DNA from: Thermoanaerobaculia bacterium
GTDB lineage: Bacteria > Acidobacteriota > Thermoanaerobaculia > Multivoradales > J023
DNA length: 64,000 nt
Direction of reading: 5' to 3'
Assembly: GCA_030431255.1 (NCBI GenBank)
Contig: JAUIJL010000025.1
Location: 1-64,000, forward strand
In this document: positions 1-7,782 of the stretch, piece after piece
Position numbering within the stretch: position 1 is the first letter of the stretch
Layout: each line of letters opens with the position of its first letter
Translations under genes and position numbers: made by a program
Notes under the pieces: model-generated
What the model saw: only the letters and a program-made list of their open reading frames with translations
The model's database searches: none
Told to the model about the DNA's origin: nothing

Positions 1-122
1 AGGGTCTATTGGGCAGAGTGCATGGCTAGGGGCTCGGGGAGCGTTCCACAGAAAGCCATTTCGGCAGCTAGTGTTGAGCTATCCCCGAGCCTCATCTTCA
101 ACCACTACTAAATATAGACCCT
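1..122. repeat. Nested palindromic intergenic element at the left edge
   Basis: The first 122 bases form a nested inverted repeat. The outer arms are AGGGTCTAT (1-9) and ATAGACCCT (114-122). The inner arms are GGCTCGGGGA (31-40) and TCCCCGAGCC (82-91), a perfect 10-bp match. No coding frame is convincing here. The size and nested symmetry fit a MITE or a REP/BIME-type element. It lies beyond the 3' end of the sulfatase-like gene. Part of it may continue outside the window. Confidence 0.45.
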
Positions 123-125
123 TCC

Positions 126-333
126 ACAGAATTTATTCTGTGGCGCCGTGACGTAGTAGACCGAAGGCCCAGAGGCGCAATGGCCCGGAGGCGCACCGTG
201 GGATCGGACCCACCTCTATCAATCGATATAACCACAGAATGAATTCGGTGGCGCCGTGACGAAGTAGACCGAAGGCCCGGAGGAGCAATGGCCCGATGGC
301 GCGCGGGCAAACGCCCCCGTCAATCGATATAAC
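126..333. repeat. Two tandem copies of a ~100-bp palindrome-containing repeat
   Basis: Copy 1 (126-233) and copy 2 (234-333) are imperfect direct repeats. Both begin ACAGAAT, carry GGTGGCGCCGTGACG or TGTGGCGCCGTGACG followed by GTAGACCGAAGGCCC, and end with AATCGATATAACC. The end of copy 2 contains the last codons and stop codon of the sulfatase-like gene (stop at 320-322), so the duplication copied the gene's 3' end. The opening GAATTTATTC hairpin with its GTGGCG flank recurs at 7720-7743 with a compensatory base-pair change, so this looks like a dispersed REP-like family. It may also act as a transcription end for the minus-strand gene. Confidence 0.6.
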
Positions 334-1867
334 CCAAGGCCCGCAGCCGCTCCTGCTCTTCCGCCGACAATTCCGGTGCTGAGCGATTTTTGAGGCCGGC
401 GGCGGTGGCGTCGACCTCCGCTTGCCAAGCTTCCAAGGCGTTGCGCATGGCGATGAGGGTTTGTCGGCGGGCACGCCCGTGGTCCGTGGTCTCGCCCGGG
501 TCCTCGCGCAGATTGAAGAGGCGATATTGGTAGGTCTGGCCGTCGTGCAGCAGCTTCCAATCCCCTTGGTACACGGCGTCCTCGTTGCGCCACCTTCGGG
601 TCTGGCTGAAGACCACCGGCGGCTCCTGCTCCTGCTCCTCACCGACATCGATCAGCGAGCGAGCCATGGGCAGCTCCGAGCCCACCTGCTGCAAAATGGT
701 CGGCAACACCGCCAACGTGCTGACCGTGGACCCGATCCGGCGACCGGACGAGGCGGGCCCGGCGGGTTTGATCATCAACGGCACGTGGATCAGCTCTTCG
801 TAGAGATATTTGGTGTGACCGATCCACCGATGGCGCTCCCCGAACATCTCCCCGTGGTCGGCGACGAAAACGATCAGGGTCGAATCGTAGATCCCGAGCT
901 GCTTCAACCGGCCCACCAATCGACCGACATGCTCGTCGGTGAAGGCGATCTCCGAATCGTAGAGATCCATCAGATGGCCGAGGTCTTGCTCGGACAGCCG
1001 ACCCTTCTCGGCCAGGAACCTCAGGTCCTCGAAATTATCGTCCCGGCTACGGGCCGGTCCTTCGTAAGGACCGCTAAAGGGGTGTGACCGATGCTCCAAG
1101 TAGTCGTAGTGGGGATCAAAATAGTGGGCAAAGAGAAAGAACGGCCGATTCTGCTCCGATAGCTCTCGCAGGCAATTTCCGGCCAAGCCGGTGACCCAGG
1201 GAGACGAGATGTCCTCGTGCCCACCAGCGGCGGTCTCGTCCCACACGTCAAATCCTCGGTCGAAACCGTATTTCTTGCCGATGTAGAAATGGGACGCAAT
1301 GCCGGCGGTGAGATACCCCCGCTTCTGGAGCAGCTCCGCGACAGTTTCGGCCTCGGTCGGCAAAGGTATGGGTCGGCTGCCGATGCCGAGCGCCGCCGGC
1401 GGCAAACCGGTAAATAGCCCGGCCATGGAAGGGGTCGTCCAAGGAGCCGGCGCGATAGCGTGCTCAAAAACCAACGAGTCGACGGCCAAGGCGTCCAGAT
1501 GGGGAGATGTGTCCCGATCGTGGCCCATGAATCCCAAGCGATCCGCTCGTAGGGTATCGACGGCGATCAGCAGCACATTGGGACCTTGGGCCGGAGGGCG
1601 ATCGCCGATCTCCGGCAGCGGACAAGGGGACACCCCCACCTGGCCATGGAAGCGAATGGTTCCCCGCCCCAGATCCGCCAGGGGCTCGTCCAAACCGGGC
1701 ATGGAGGCCATCAGCGTTTCCTCCGAAGATTTGGAAGAGGCTGAGCCCGCCTCCGATGCACCGGCGTTGGAATCCTCCGGCCCCTGGGAGCAAGCCGCGA
1801 GCAGGAAACCTAGGATCGCGATCCACCCAATGACCACGGAGCCGGCGACGGGTTTTCGAATCTCCAT
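320..1867 (-). CDS. Sulfatase/alkaline-phosphatase-fold lipoprotein with Thr in the nucleophile position
   Basis: This is a predicted membrane-anchored hydrolase of the sulfatase branch of the alkaline phosphatase superfamily, about 515 aa. I chose the ATG at 1867 because it directly precedes a lipoprotein signal ending in LLAAC. A TTG at 1903 would add 12 residues, and neither start has a good ribosome binding site. Metal-binding motifs are visible: LIAVDTLRADRLG near the N-terminus and VFVADHGEMFGE further on. The segment that normally holds C/S-x-P-x-R reads PWTTPSMAGLFTG, so the nucleophile would be Thr and the motif Arg is missing. That is unlike a formylglycine sulfatase and closer to Thr-dependent phosphoesterases or transferases of the fold. 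It follows bioD by about 55 bp on the same strand and may be the last gene of the biotin operon. The substrate is unknown. Confidence 0.8.
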   Translation of the reverse strand: MEIRKPVAGSVVIGWIAILGFLLAACSQGPEDSNAGASEAGSASSKSSEETLMASMPGLDEPLADLGRGTIRFHGQVGVSPCPLPEIGDRPPAQGPNVLLIAVDTLRADRLGFMGHDRDTSPHLDALAVDSLVFEHAIAPAPWTTPSMAGLFTGLPPAALGIGSRPIPLPTEAETVAELLQKRGYLTAGIASHFYIGKKYGFDRGFDVWDETAAGGHEDISSPWVTGLAGNCLRELSEQNRPFFLFAHYFDPHYDYLEHRSHPFSGPYEGPARSRDDNFEDLRFLAEKGRLSEQDLGHLMDLYDSEIAFTDEHVGRLVGRLKQLGIYDSTLIVFVADHGEMFGERHRWIGHTKYLYEELIHVPLMIKPAGPASSGRRIGSTVSTLAVLPTILQQVGSELPMARSLIDVGEEQEQEPPVVFSQTRRWRNEDAVYQGDWKLLHDGQTYQYRLFNLREDPGETTDHGRARRQTLIAMRNALEAWQAEVDATAAGLKNRSAPELSAEEQERLRALGYID

Positions 1868-1922
1868 GCCCAAGGTTATCGCGTTCGGGGTGACCTTGCT
1901 CAAGGGTGGCTCACCGCAGGGT

Positions 1923-2582
1923 TCACCGCAACGCCGCGAGAAGCTTGCCTTCGAGATCGACGGTTTTGGAGCTGATCTTCAACCCCTCGCCCTCCAGGGG
2001 ATCGAGGGGCAAGAGCTGTCCCAAAATCGGCACTTTGCCGAAATCGCGAATCGCGCTCCGATTTTCGGGGTTGGTCGGCCCGTTCAGCACCACCCCGAGA
2101 ATCTTCAAGCCCCGGCTGCGCAAGCATTCGAGGGTCATCAGGGTGTGGTTGATGGTGCCCAGGGTCGAACGCGCCACCACCACCGACGGCAAGTCCAGCT
2201 CTTGCATCCAATCGCTCCACAGGTAGCCGTCGTCGTTGAGGGGCACATGCACGCCGCCGATCCCTTCGATGACCAGCCCGCGATCGGGGGCCTCCTCGAG
2301 CAGCTCGCGATAGCGCTGAGTCAAACTTGCGGGATCGACCCAACGCTCCTCCGATCGAGCCGCGAGATGGGGCGAAAGGGGATCCCGAAAAAGGTAGGTC
2401 TCGTCGATCACCTCGACGCCGCTCAACCGAGCTACGTCCTCCACGTCTCGCCCTTCACTCGACCCCGACGCCACGGGTTTCCAATAGGCCGGCCGGCCGT
2501 GATCCGCGAGCTTGGCGCAGATCATGGCCGACACCACGGTTTTGCCGATCTCCGTATCGGTCCCAACGACGAAAAAGCTCAA
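1923..2582 (-). CDS. bioD: Dethiobiotin synthetase BioD
   Basis: ATP-dependent carboxylation of 7,8-diaminopelargonate to dethiobiotin, the penultimate step of biotin synthesis, in the cytoplasm. The 219-aa protein opens with the P-loop GTDTEIGKT, diagnostic of BioD. It also shows the GIGGVHVPL stretch (usual form GAGG...PL) that binds substrate and metal. Length is normal for the family. The start codon is TTG (2580-2582), overlapping the bioF stop in a TTGA tetranucleotide, so translation is probably coupled. It lies downstream of bioB and bioF. No bioA for the preceding aminotransferase step is in the window. Confidence 0.95.
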   Translation of the reverse strand: MSFFVVGTDTEIGKTVVSAMICAKLADHGRPAYWKPVASGSSEGRDVEDVARLSGVEVIDETYLFRDPLSPHLAARSEERWVDPASLTQRYRELLEEAPDRGLVIEGIGGVHVPLNDDGYLWSDWMQELDLPSVVVARSTLGTINHTLMTLECLRSRGLKILGVVLNGPTNPENRSAIRDFGKVPILGQLLPLDPLEGEGLKISSKTVDLEGKLLAALR

Positions 2583-3784
2583 ACCGTGACCTCCATGAGC
2601 CGGTGCTCGGATACCGCGGCCAAGACAGAGCGCGCCAAGGCATCGATCTGTGTATCGGTATGGTCGGCGTGCACGGAAATCCTCAAACGGGCGGTGCCCT
2701 CGGCAACGGTCGGCGGCCGAATCGCGCGGACGTCGAAACCGTCGGCCTGTACCTGACGCGCCGCCTCCATCGCCTCGTCGTTGCCGCCGATCCTCACCGG
2801 CACGATCGGTCCACGGCTGCGCCCGAGCAAGGGGCAGGACCCCATGCCGGCGTCCCTCAATTGTCGACGCAGCCGGTCGGCATTGAGGTGCAATCTTTGC
2901 CGTCGTTCCGGCTCGGCTTGCAGTACCTCCAAAGCCGATTCGAGGGCGTAGGCGGTCAGGGGCGAGACCGCGGTGGAAAAAATGAACGAGCGGCTGACGT
3001 TGACCAAATAGTCGATCAGCGTCTTCGATCCCGCCACAAAACCGCCGCCGACTCCGAGGGACTTACCGCCGGTGGAAACGATCGCCAACACCCGATCCAC
3101 CACATCGCAGGCCTCCACCCATCCCGATCCGCGCTCACCCCACAGACCCGTGGCGTGGGCATCGTCGACGATCAGGGCCGCGCCGTGGGCGTCACAAAGA
3201 TCCGCGTAGCGCTCCAGGGGCGCCAGATCCCCGTCCATGGAGAAGAGAGATTCGGTGACCAAAAAGGTCCGACCGGTCCACGGACGGGCCAGCTCCGTGG
3301 CTACCGCCTCCACATCGAGGTGAGGAAAGATCACTTTCCGGCATCGGCTGAGCCGCAGACCGTCGATCAAGCTGGCGTGATTCAGCTGGTCGGAGAGCAC
3401 ACGATCCCCGGGCCCCAACAACGCGGTCAACAGGCCGACGTTGGCCTGCCAACCCGACGGATAGACCAAGGCACTTTCCGTGCCTTTGAAGTCGGCCAGC
3501 CGCGACTCCAATCCTTCATGGACCTTCAAATGGCCGCGCAACAATCGCGACGCGGGCGCTCCCACGGCTGTCTCTTCGGCCAAGCGATCCATGATCCGAC
3601 GCCGGAGACCCGGGTGATTCGATAGGGCCAAATAATCGTTGGAGGAAAAATCGAGACCGTTGGGGGTTTCCAGACGACGACCCAGCCCCTCACCCCGCAG
3701 GCCGTCCACATGGACCGATAGATCCGCGAGCACCGCGTCCAACCCCCTCGATCCGGATCTCGGCTCCGAGCCCGGTCCTTTCAT
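2579..3784 (-). CDS. bioF: 8-amino-7-oxononanoate synthase BioF
   Basis: PLP-dependent decarboxylative condensation of pimeloyl-ACP (or pimeloyl-CoA) with L-alanine, giving 8-amino-7-oxononanoate. The 401-aa protein has typical alpha-oxoamine synthase landmarks: [13 protein letters not shown] near the N-terminus, the NHASLIDG motif, [11 protein letters not shown], and the PLP-lysine segment [12 protein letters not shown]. The last matches the usual T-x-x-K-x-x-G-x-x-GG pattern. The ATG start overlaps the bioB stop by ATGA, and its stop overlaps the bioD TTG start. The three genes are therefore one translationally coupled unit. It could only be confused with the related KBL enzyme, and the bio neighbours settle that. 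Confidence 0.95.
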   Translation of the reverse strand: MKGPGSEPRSGSRGLDAVLADLSVHVDGLRGEGLGRRLETPNGLDFSSNDYLALSNHPGLRRRIMDRLAEETAVGAPASRLLRGHLKVHEGLESRLADFKGTESALVYPSGWQANVGLLTALLGPGDRVLSDQLNHASLIDGLRLSRCRKVIFPHLDVEAVATELARPWTGRTFLVTESLFSMDGDLAPLERYADLCDAHGAALIVDDAHATGLWGERGSGWVEACDVVDRVLAIVSTGGKSLGVGGGFVAGSKTLIDYLVNVSRSFIFSTAVSPLTAYALESALEVLQAEPERRQRLHLNADRLRRQLRDAGMGSCPLLGRSRGPIVPVRIGGNDEAMEAARQVQADGFDVRAIRPPTVAEGTARLRISVHADHTDTQIDALARSVLAAVSEHRLMEVTV

Positions 3785-4944
3785 CCGCCGTGCACCGGGG
3801 ACGTCGAGCTCTCGACCTTCGATGACCTGGCTTTCGATGACCCGGCCTCCGAGCCGCAGGACCCCGAGCAGCAGCTCGACGACGATCCGCCTTGCTGCGC
3901 CGGCACCGGCCCACCGGCCATGGGGCGCATGCCCAGGGTATCCAAGAGCCGACGGTCTCGGTCCTCGCCGGGATTAGGGGTGGTGAGCAATTTATCGCCG
4001 GCAAAGATGGAGTTGGCGCCGGCCAAAAAACACAGGGCTTGAGTCTCGTCCGACATCTCCGTCCGCCCCGCCGACAGCCGCACCCGCGACAGCGGCATCA
4101 GAATCCTGGCGGTCGCGATCATGCGCACCATGGTGAAGGGTTCCACGGGCGGTCGATCTTCCATCGGCGTGCCTTCCACCGCCACCAAGGCGTTGATCGG
4201 CACGCTCTCGGGATGGGGATCCATGGACGCCAGCACTTGCAACATCGCCAATCGATCGTCCACCGACTCCCCCATGCCGACGATGCCGCCGGAACAGAGG
4301 GTGATGCCGGCTTTGCGGGCGGCTTGCAAGGTCTGCAAGCGATCGTCGTAGGTGCGGGTGGTGATGATCTCGCCGTAGAATTCGGGACCCGTGTCCAAAT
4401 TGTGGTTGTAGGCGGTCAAACCCGCTTCCGCCAGCCGCTCAGCCTGCTCTGCAGTGACCATGCCGAGGGTGGCGCAGGCTTCCATGCCCAGCTCGCGCAC
4501 CCCCCGCACCATGTCGAGCACCCGGTCGAAGTCTTGATTGTCTTTGACCTGCCGCCAAGCCGCTCCCATGCAAAAGCGGGTCGAGCCGGCGTCCCGGGCC
4601 TTCCTGGCGGCGTGCAGCACCAGCTCCGTGTCGAGCAGCTTCTCCACCTCCAGCTCGGTCTTATAACGAGCGCTTTGGGGGCAATACGCGCAATCCTCGG
4701 GGCAGGCCCCGGTCTTGATCGACAATAAAGTGCACATCTGCACCTCGTTGGGATCGTTGTGAGCACGATGGACTTGCTGAGCGCGATAGATCAGGTCTGG
4801 AATCGGTGCCAGGTAGATGTCGCGAATCTCCGCCAAGGTCCAATCATGGCGGGTCTGGGCGACATCGGCGGACGATTCGGTCCTCGACGTCGATTCCGGT
4901 CGAGGCAGGGTTTCCAAAGGGGCTGAGGGGGCAATATGGGACAC
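3781..4944 (-). CDS. bioB: Biotin synthase BioB with Cys/Ser-rich C-terminal tail
   Basis: Radical SAM enzyme that inserts sulfur into dethiobiotin. From the GTG at 4944 the protein is about 387 aa, with the cluster-binding motif CPEDCAYC (Cys 81, 85, 88), YNHNLDT, and the FeS-cluster residues of the BATS region (RLSAGR). I prefer 4944 because GGAG lies 6 nt upstream. A GTG at 5010 would add 22 residues but has no Shine-Dalgarno. The C-terminus carries an unusual low-complexity tail rich in Ser, Cys and Gly ([13 protein letters not shown]), part of which comes from a 15-bp tandem duplication at 3817-3846. First gene of bioBFD; pbpC ends 65 bp upstream of the 5010 start. Confidence 0.94.
   Translation of the reverse strand: MSHIAPSAPLETLPRPESTSRTESSADVAQTRHDWTLAEIRDIYLAPIPDLIYRAQQVHRAHNDPNEVQMCTLLSIKTGACPEDCAYCPQSARYKTELEVEKLLDTELVLHAARKARDAGSTRFCMGAAWRQVKDNQDFDRVLDMVRGVRELGMEACATLGMVTAEQAERLAEAGLTAYNHNLDTGPEFYGEIITTRTYDDRLQTLQAARKAGITLCSGGIVGMGESVDDRLAMLQVLASMDPHPESVPINALVAVEGTPMEDRPPVEPFTMVRMIATARILMPLSRVRLSAGRTEMSDETQALCFLAGANSIFAGDKLLTTPNPGEDRDRRLLDTLGMRPMAGGPVPAQQGGSSSSCCSGSCGSEAGSSKARSSKVESSTSPVHGG
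3817..3846. repeat. 15-bp imperfect tandem duplication in the bioB 3' end
   Basis: CTTCGATGACCTGGC (3817-3831) is followed directly by TTTCGATGACCCGGC (3832-3846), two mismatches in 15 bp. In the gene it encodes neighbouring SSK-containing pentapeptides in the tail after the catalytic domain. It is one of several 15-bp tandem duplications in the window. Confidence 0.7.
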
Positions 4945-5075
4945 GGAAAGCTCCACGATATTCAGGAATAGGGGTTCTTCTAGGGGGCTCGCGAAGACGC
5001 GGCTAAGCACTGAATTTCAAAGGGATAAGCAAGGAAGTCGGATAAGTCGAGGGCAGAATAGAAGATCTTCGGCCT

Positions 5076-7547
5076 TCAGTCCACCTCGATGCGCACGGCC
5101 GCAGATCGGTGTCCCGAATAGGGGATTTCCGCTTGGATCCAATGGTCGCCGGGCTTGAGATGCCATCGGGTTTCGAACGGATAGTCCACCAGGGCGTAGG
5201 GCTCGCCGTCGACCCGCCACAGGATTTGATCCACGGCCGGCTCCACCTCCACCGCCAGGGCGATGGAGCTGCGTCCAGGAGGTGTTTCCGGATCCTGGAA
5301 GACCTTCATGCCGTCGGCTGGTGAAACGATCGACAGATCGACCCGGGCCGAGGCGCCCGAGGGCACGGCCGAGGTACCCGTCGGCATCGATGCCGCCACG
5401 GTTTCGGATCCAGGCCCAGCCGGGCCGAGGGGCGGCATGGGGATGCCCGCCCGGTGCTGCCAGGAAGCGTAACGGCCCGGTAACTTGAGAAAGCTGCGAA
5501 TCTCGACCTCGGAACGGGGGGTTCGATGGCTGGCTAGGGCGCCGCTCCGACGATCGATCGCGTGTAGCTGATGAGCCGAGCATGAAACCAGAGGATGGAC
5601 GTCGACCCACTCCGACACCACTTGCGGACACGCGGGCCCGGCGCGACGCCCGGTGAGCGCGCAGACCTTCTCCGCCCGCAGCCCCGTGGGCTCGGCGAAT
5701 CCGGTCTCGTGCAATCCGTCCAGCTGCTCCGGGTGCAAGAAATCCATGATCTCCCGCAACCAAACCGCCGCCGAGCGGTAGCCCGACAAGCGCGCCATGG
5801 GTCGAAAATCCGGATGGCCCACCCAAACCCCGACCAAATAACGTGACGAATAGGCCACAGTCCAGGCGTCCCGATAACGGGACGATGTCCCCGTTTTAAC
5901 CGCCAGCCCGTAGGCCGGCTCGGTATTGCCCTGGCGCGGAAACGACGGCAAACGGGCCATGGGATCGGCCAAGAATTGGGTCACCAGGCGGGCGGAATTT
6001 TCGCTGAAGACACGCTTGGGCGGCTCCCTCGGATCGTCCACCGCCCAGCGTAGCTTGCGCAGCCGGCCGTCCAGCGCCAGAGCGCCATAGGCTTCGACCA
6101 GGCTTTCCAAGCTGACCTCCAAGCTGCCCAAGACCAAACCCAAGCCGTGCCGCTCCGGGGAGCGATCCCGATCGTGCAGGTCCAGCCGGCGGAAGAGCAC
6201 CCACCCCTCGTCCAATCCAAGGTCCGCCAAGAGGTTGGCGGCCGGCACATTGCGCGAGTTGGCGAGGGCCACCCGGGGCAAGAGAGGTCCCAAAAACCGA
6301 CCGTCGGCGTTGCCGATGCCGCCGGCGCCGCGGGTGAGATCGTCCATGATCGTCGTCGGGCTGAGCAAGCCGCGGTCCAAGGCCAGGGCGTAGAGGAACG
6401 GTTTGAGGGTGCTGCCCGACGAGCGCGGCGTGCGGAAATAATTGATCGCGCCGGCGTGATCCTGATCGAAATAGTCCGCCGAGCCCAGGGCTGCCACCAC
6501 CTCAGGTCCGTCCGGCCCTTGGAGATCCACCACCATGGCGGCGAGATTCCCCGCCCCGCGTGGACGCCACGATTCCATCCGGCGCTGGGCCGTCCAAGCC
6601 AGCTCTCGCTGGATCGCAGAATCTAAATAGGTGCGATAGATCCAATCGCGCCGATTCGAATCCGTGAGCTCCGAGCGCTCGCTCTCGATGCGCTCCTTCA
6701 AGGTGAGCAGGCCATGAAGCATCTCCGGTGCTCGCGACGGCCGGGGCGGAATCCGCAGGGAAACGATCTGACCCGTGGCGACCTCGTGCTCCCGGGCATT
6801 GAGGGTGCCGTCCGCCATCAGCAGATCGAGGATCTGCCGTCCACGGCGCACGGCCCGGGCGCGACCGCGGGGGTCGTAGGGGTTCATGCGGCTCGGCGCC
6901 TGGGGAATAGCGGCGAGAAAAGCCACCTCCGCCCAGCTCAGGTCGACCACCGGCTTGCGAAAGTAGCGCCTGGACGCGTAGGCGATGCCGAAGACCTGAT
7001 TGCCGTAGGGCACCAAACGCAGGTATTGGCGCAGCACCCCGTGTCGACCGTGGCGGGCGGTCAGCCACAAGGCGGTCGACGCTTCCGCCACCTTGCGCCC
7101 ATAGGTCCTGGCACCCGGTCGCTGTAATCGCGCGACTTGCATGGCGAGGGTGGAGGCCCCGGAAATCCGTTCGCCGGAGGTGACGTTTTGCCACAGCGCC
7201 CTGCCGATGGCCACGGGATCCACCCCGAGATGGCCGTGAAAGCGCCGATCCTCCACCGCCAGGGTCGCGGCCACGACCCTGGGCGGCACCTCGTCCAAGG
7301 GCCAATAGCCCAAGCCGGCGTCGGGCGACTCCCCGAGCTCGCCGATCAGCTCACCCTGGCGATCCTCCACCCACAGGCTGGGCCGCGGGGACTGCAGGTC
7401 CGAGCGGCTCCATCCCAGAATCACGACCCCGACGACCGACAGGGCCGCGACCGCGACTGCTCCAAAACCGAGCCGACGGCGCTCTTGCCAAAGAGGATGG
7501 GCCGCTCGCCACACGGAACGGACGGCGCGCTGCCAAAGAAGCTTCAC
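5076..7547 (-). CDS. pbpC: Penicillin-binding protein 1C (peptidoglycan glycosyltransferase/transpeptidase)
   Basis: Bifunctional class A PBP of the PBP1C group, 823 aa from a GTG start. A single N-terminal membrane segment (about residues 27-46) anchors it in the inner membrane. The glycosyltransferase domain shows VEDRRFHGHLGVDP and GASTLAMQ. The transpeptidase domain has the nucleophile motif STLK (Ser about 379), SRN, and KTGTS (Lys about 551). A C-terminal beta domain of about 90 residues matches the position of the BiPBP_C domain typical of PBP1C. The upstream gene on the same strand is an alpha-2-macroglobulin, the same partnership as E. coli yfhM-pbpC, where the inhibitor is thought to protect the cell when peptidoglycan is breached. 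A 235-bp gap with a palindromic repeat separates them. Confidence 0.95.
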   Translation of the reverse strand: MKLLWQRAVRSVWRAAHPLWQERRRLGFGAVAVAALSVVGVVILGWSRSDLQSPRPSLWVEDRQGELIGELGESPDAGLGYWPLDEVPPRVVAATLAVEDRRFHGHLGVDPVAIGRALWQNVTSGERISGASTLAMQVARLQRPGARTYGRKVAEASTALWLTARHGRHGVLRQYLRLVPYGNQVFGIAYASRRYFRKPVVDLSWAEVAFLAAIPQAPSRMNPYDPRGRARAVRRGRQILDLLMADGTLNAREHEVATGQIVSLRIPPRPSRAPEMLHGLLTLKERIESERSELTDSNRRDWIYRTYLDSAIQRELAWTAQRRMESWRPRGAGNLAAMVVDLQGPDGPEVVAALGSADYFDQDHAGAINYFRTPRSSGSTLKPFLYALALDRGLLSPTTIMDDLTRGAGGIGNADGRFLGPLLPRVALANSRNVPAANLLADLGLDEGWVLFRRLDLHDRDRSPERHGLGLVLGSLEVSLESLVEAYGALALDGRLRKLRWAVDDPREPPKRVFSENSARLVTQFLADPMARLPSFPRQGNTEPAYGLAVKTGTSSRYRDAWTVAYSSRYLVGVWVGHPDFRPMARLSGYRSAAVWLREIMDFLHPEQLDGLHETGFAEPTGLRAEKVCALTGRRAGPACPQVVSEWVDVHPLVSCSAHQLHAIDRRSGALASHRTPRSEVEIRSFLKLPGRYASWQHRAGIPMPPLGPAGPGSETVAASMPTGTSAVPSGASARVDLSIVSPADGMKVFQDPETPPGRSSIALAVEVEPAVDQILWRVDGEPYALVDYPFETRWHLKPGDHWIQAEIPYSGHRSAAVRIEVD

Positions 7548-7622
7548 CGCTTACGGCCCCTAGCGGAGCATTCGACCCCAAACCCGTGAGAAATAGCGGA
7601 GCAGATTCCATCCTGCGCACCC

Positions 7623-7743
7623 CGCCACGGGCTGAAGCCCGAGGCTCCCCATGTCTTGCCCCTGGCGGGGCTGTCCTGCATCTGCTCCGGGCCGCCCCTG
7701 TAGGGGGCAAGGCAAAGGTAGCCTCGGAATTTATTCCGTGGCG
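7623..7743. repeat. REP/BIME-like nested palindrome between pbpC and the alpha-2-macroglobulin gene
   Basis: A 121-bp element has terminal inverted repeats of about 24 bp: CGCCACGG...CCGAGGCT at 7623-7646 and AGCCTCGG...CCGTGGCG at 7720-7743. Each arm is itself a small hairpin (GGGCTGAAGCCC on the left, CGGAATTTATTCCG on the right). A second inverted pair sits inside (CTTGCCCC near 7655 and GGGGGCAAG near 7703). The right arm shares GAATTTATTCYGTGGCG with the repeat at 126-150. It could separate pbpC expression from that of the upstream gene. Confidence 0.65.
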
Positions 7744-7782
7744 AAGACTCAGTCGAGCGTCTCCCCGTTGGTTGAGCCCGGA

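Noticed and set aside
320-1903. Calling the first gene a formylglycine-dependent sulfatase
   Set aside because: The C/S-x-P-x-R maturation motif is absent (TTPSM), so only the fold assignment is kept.
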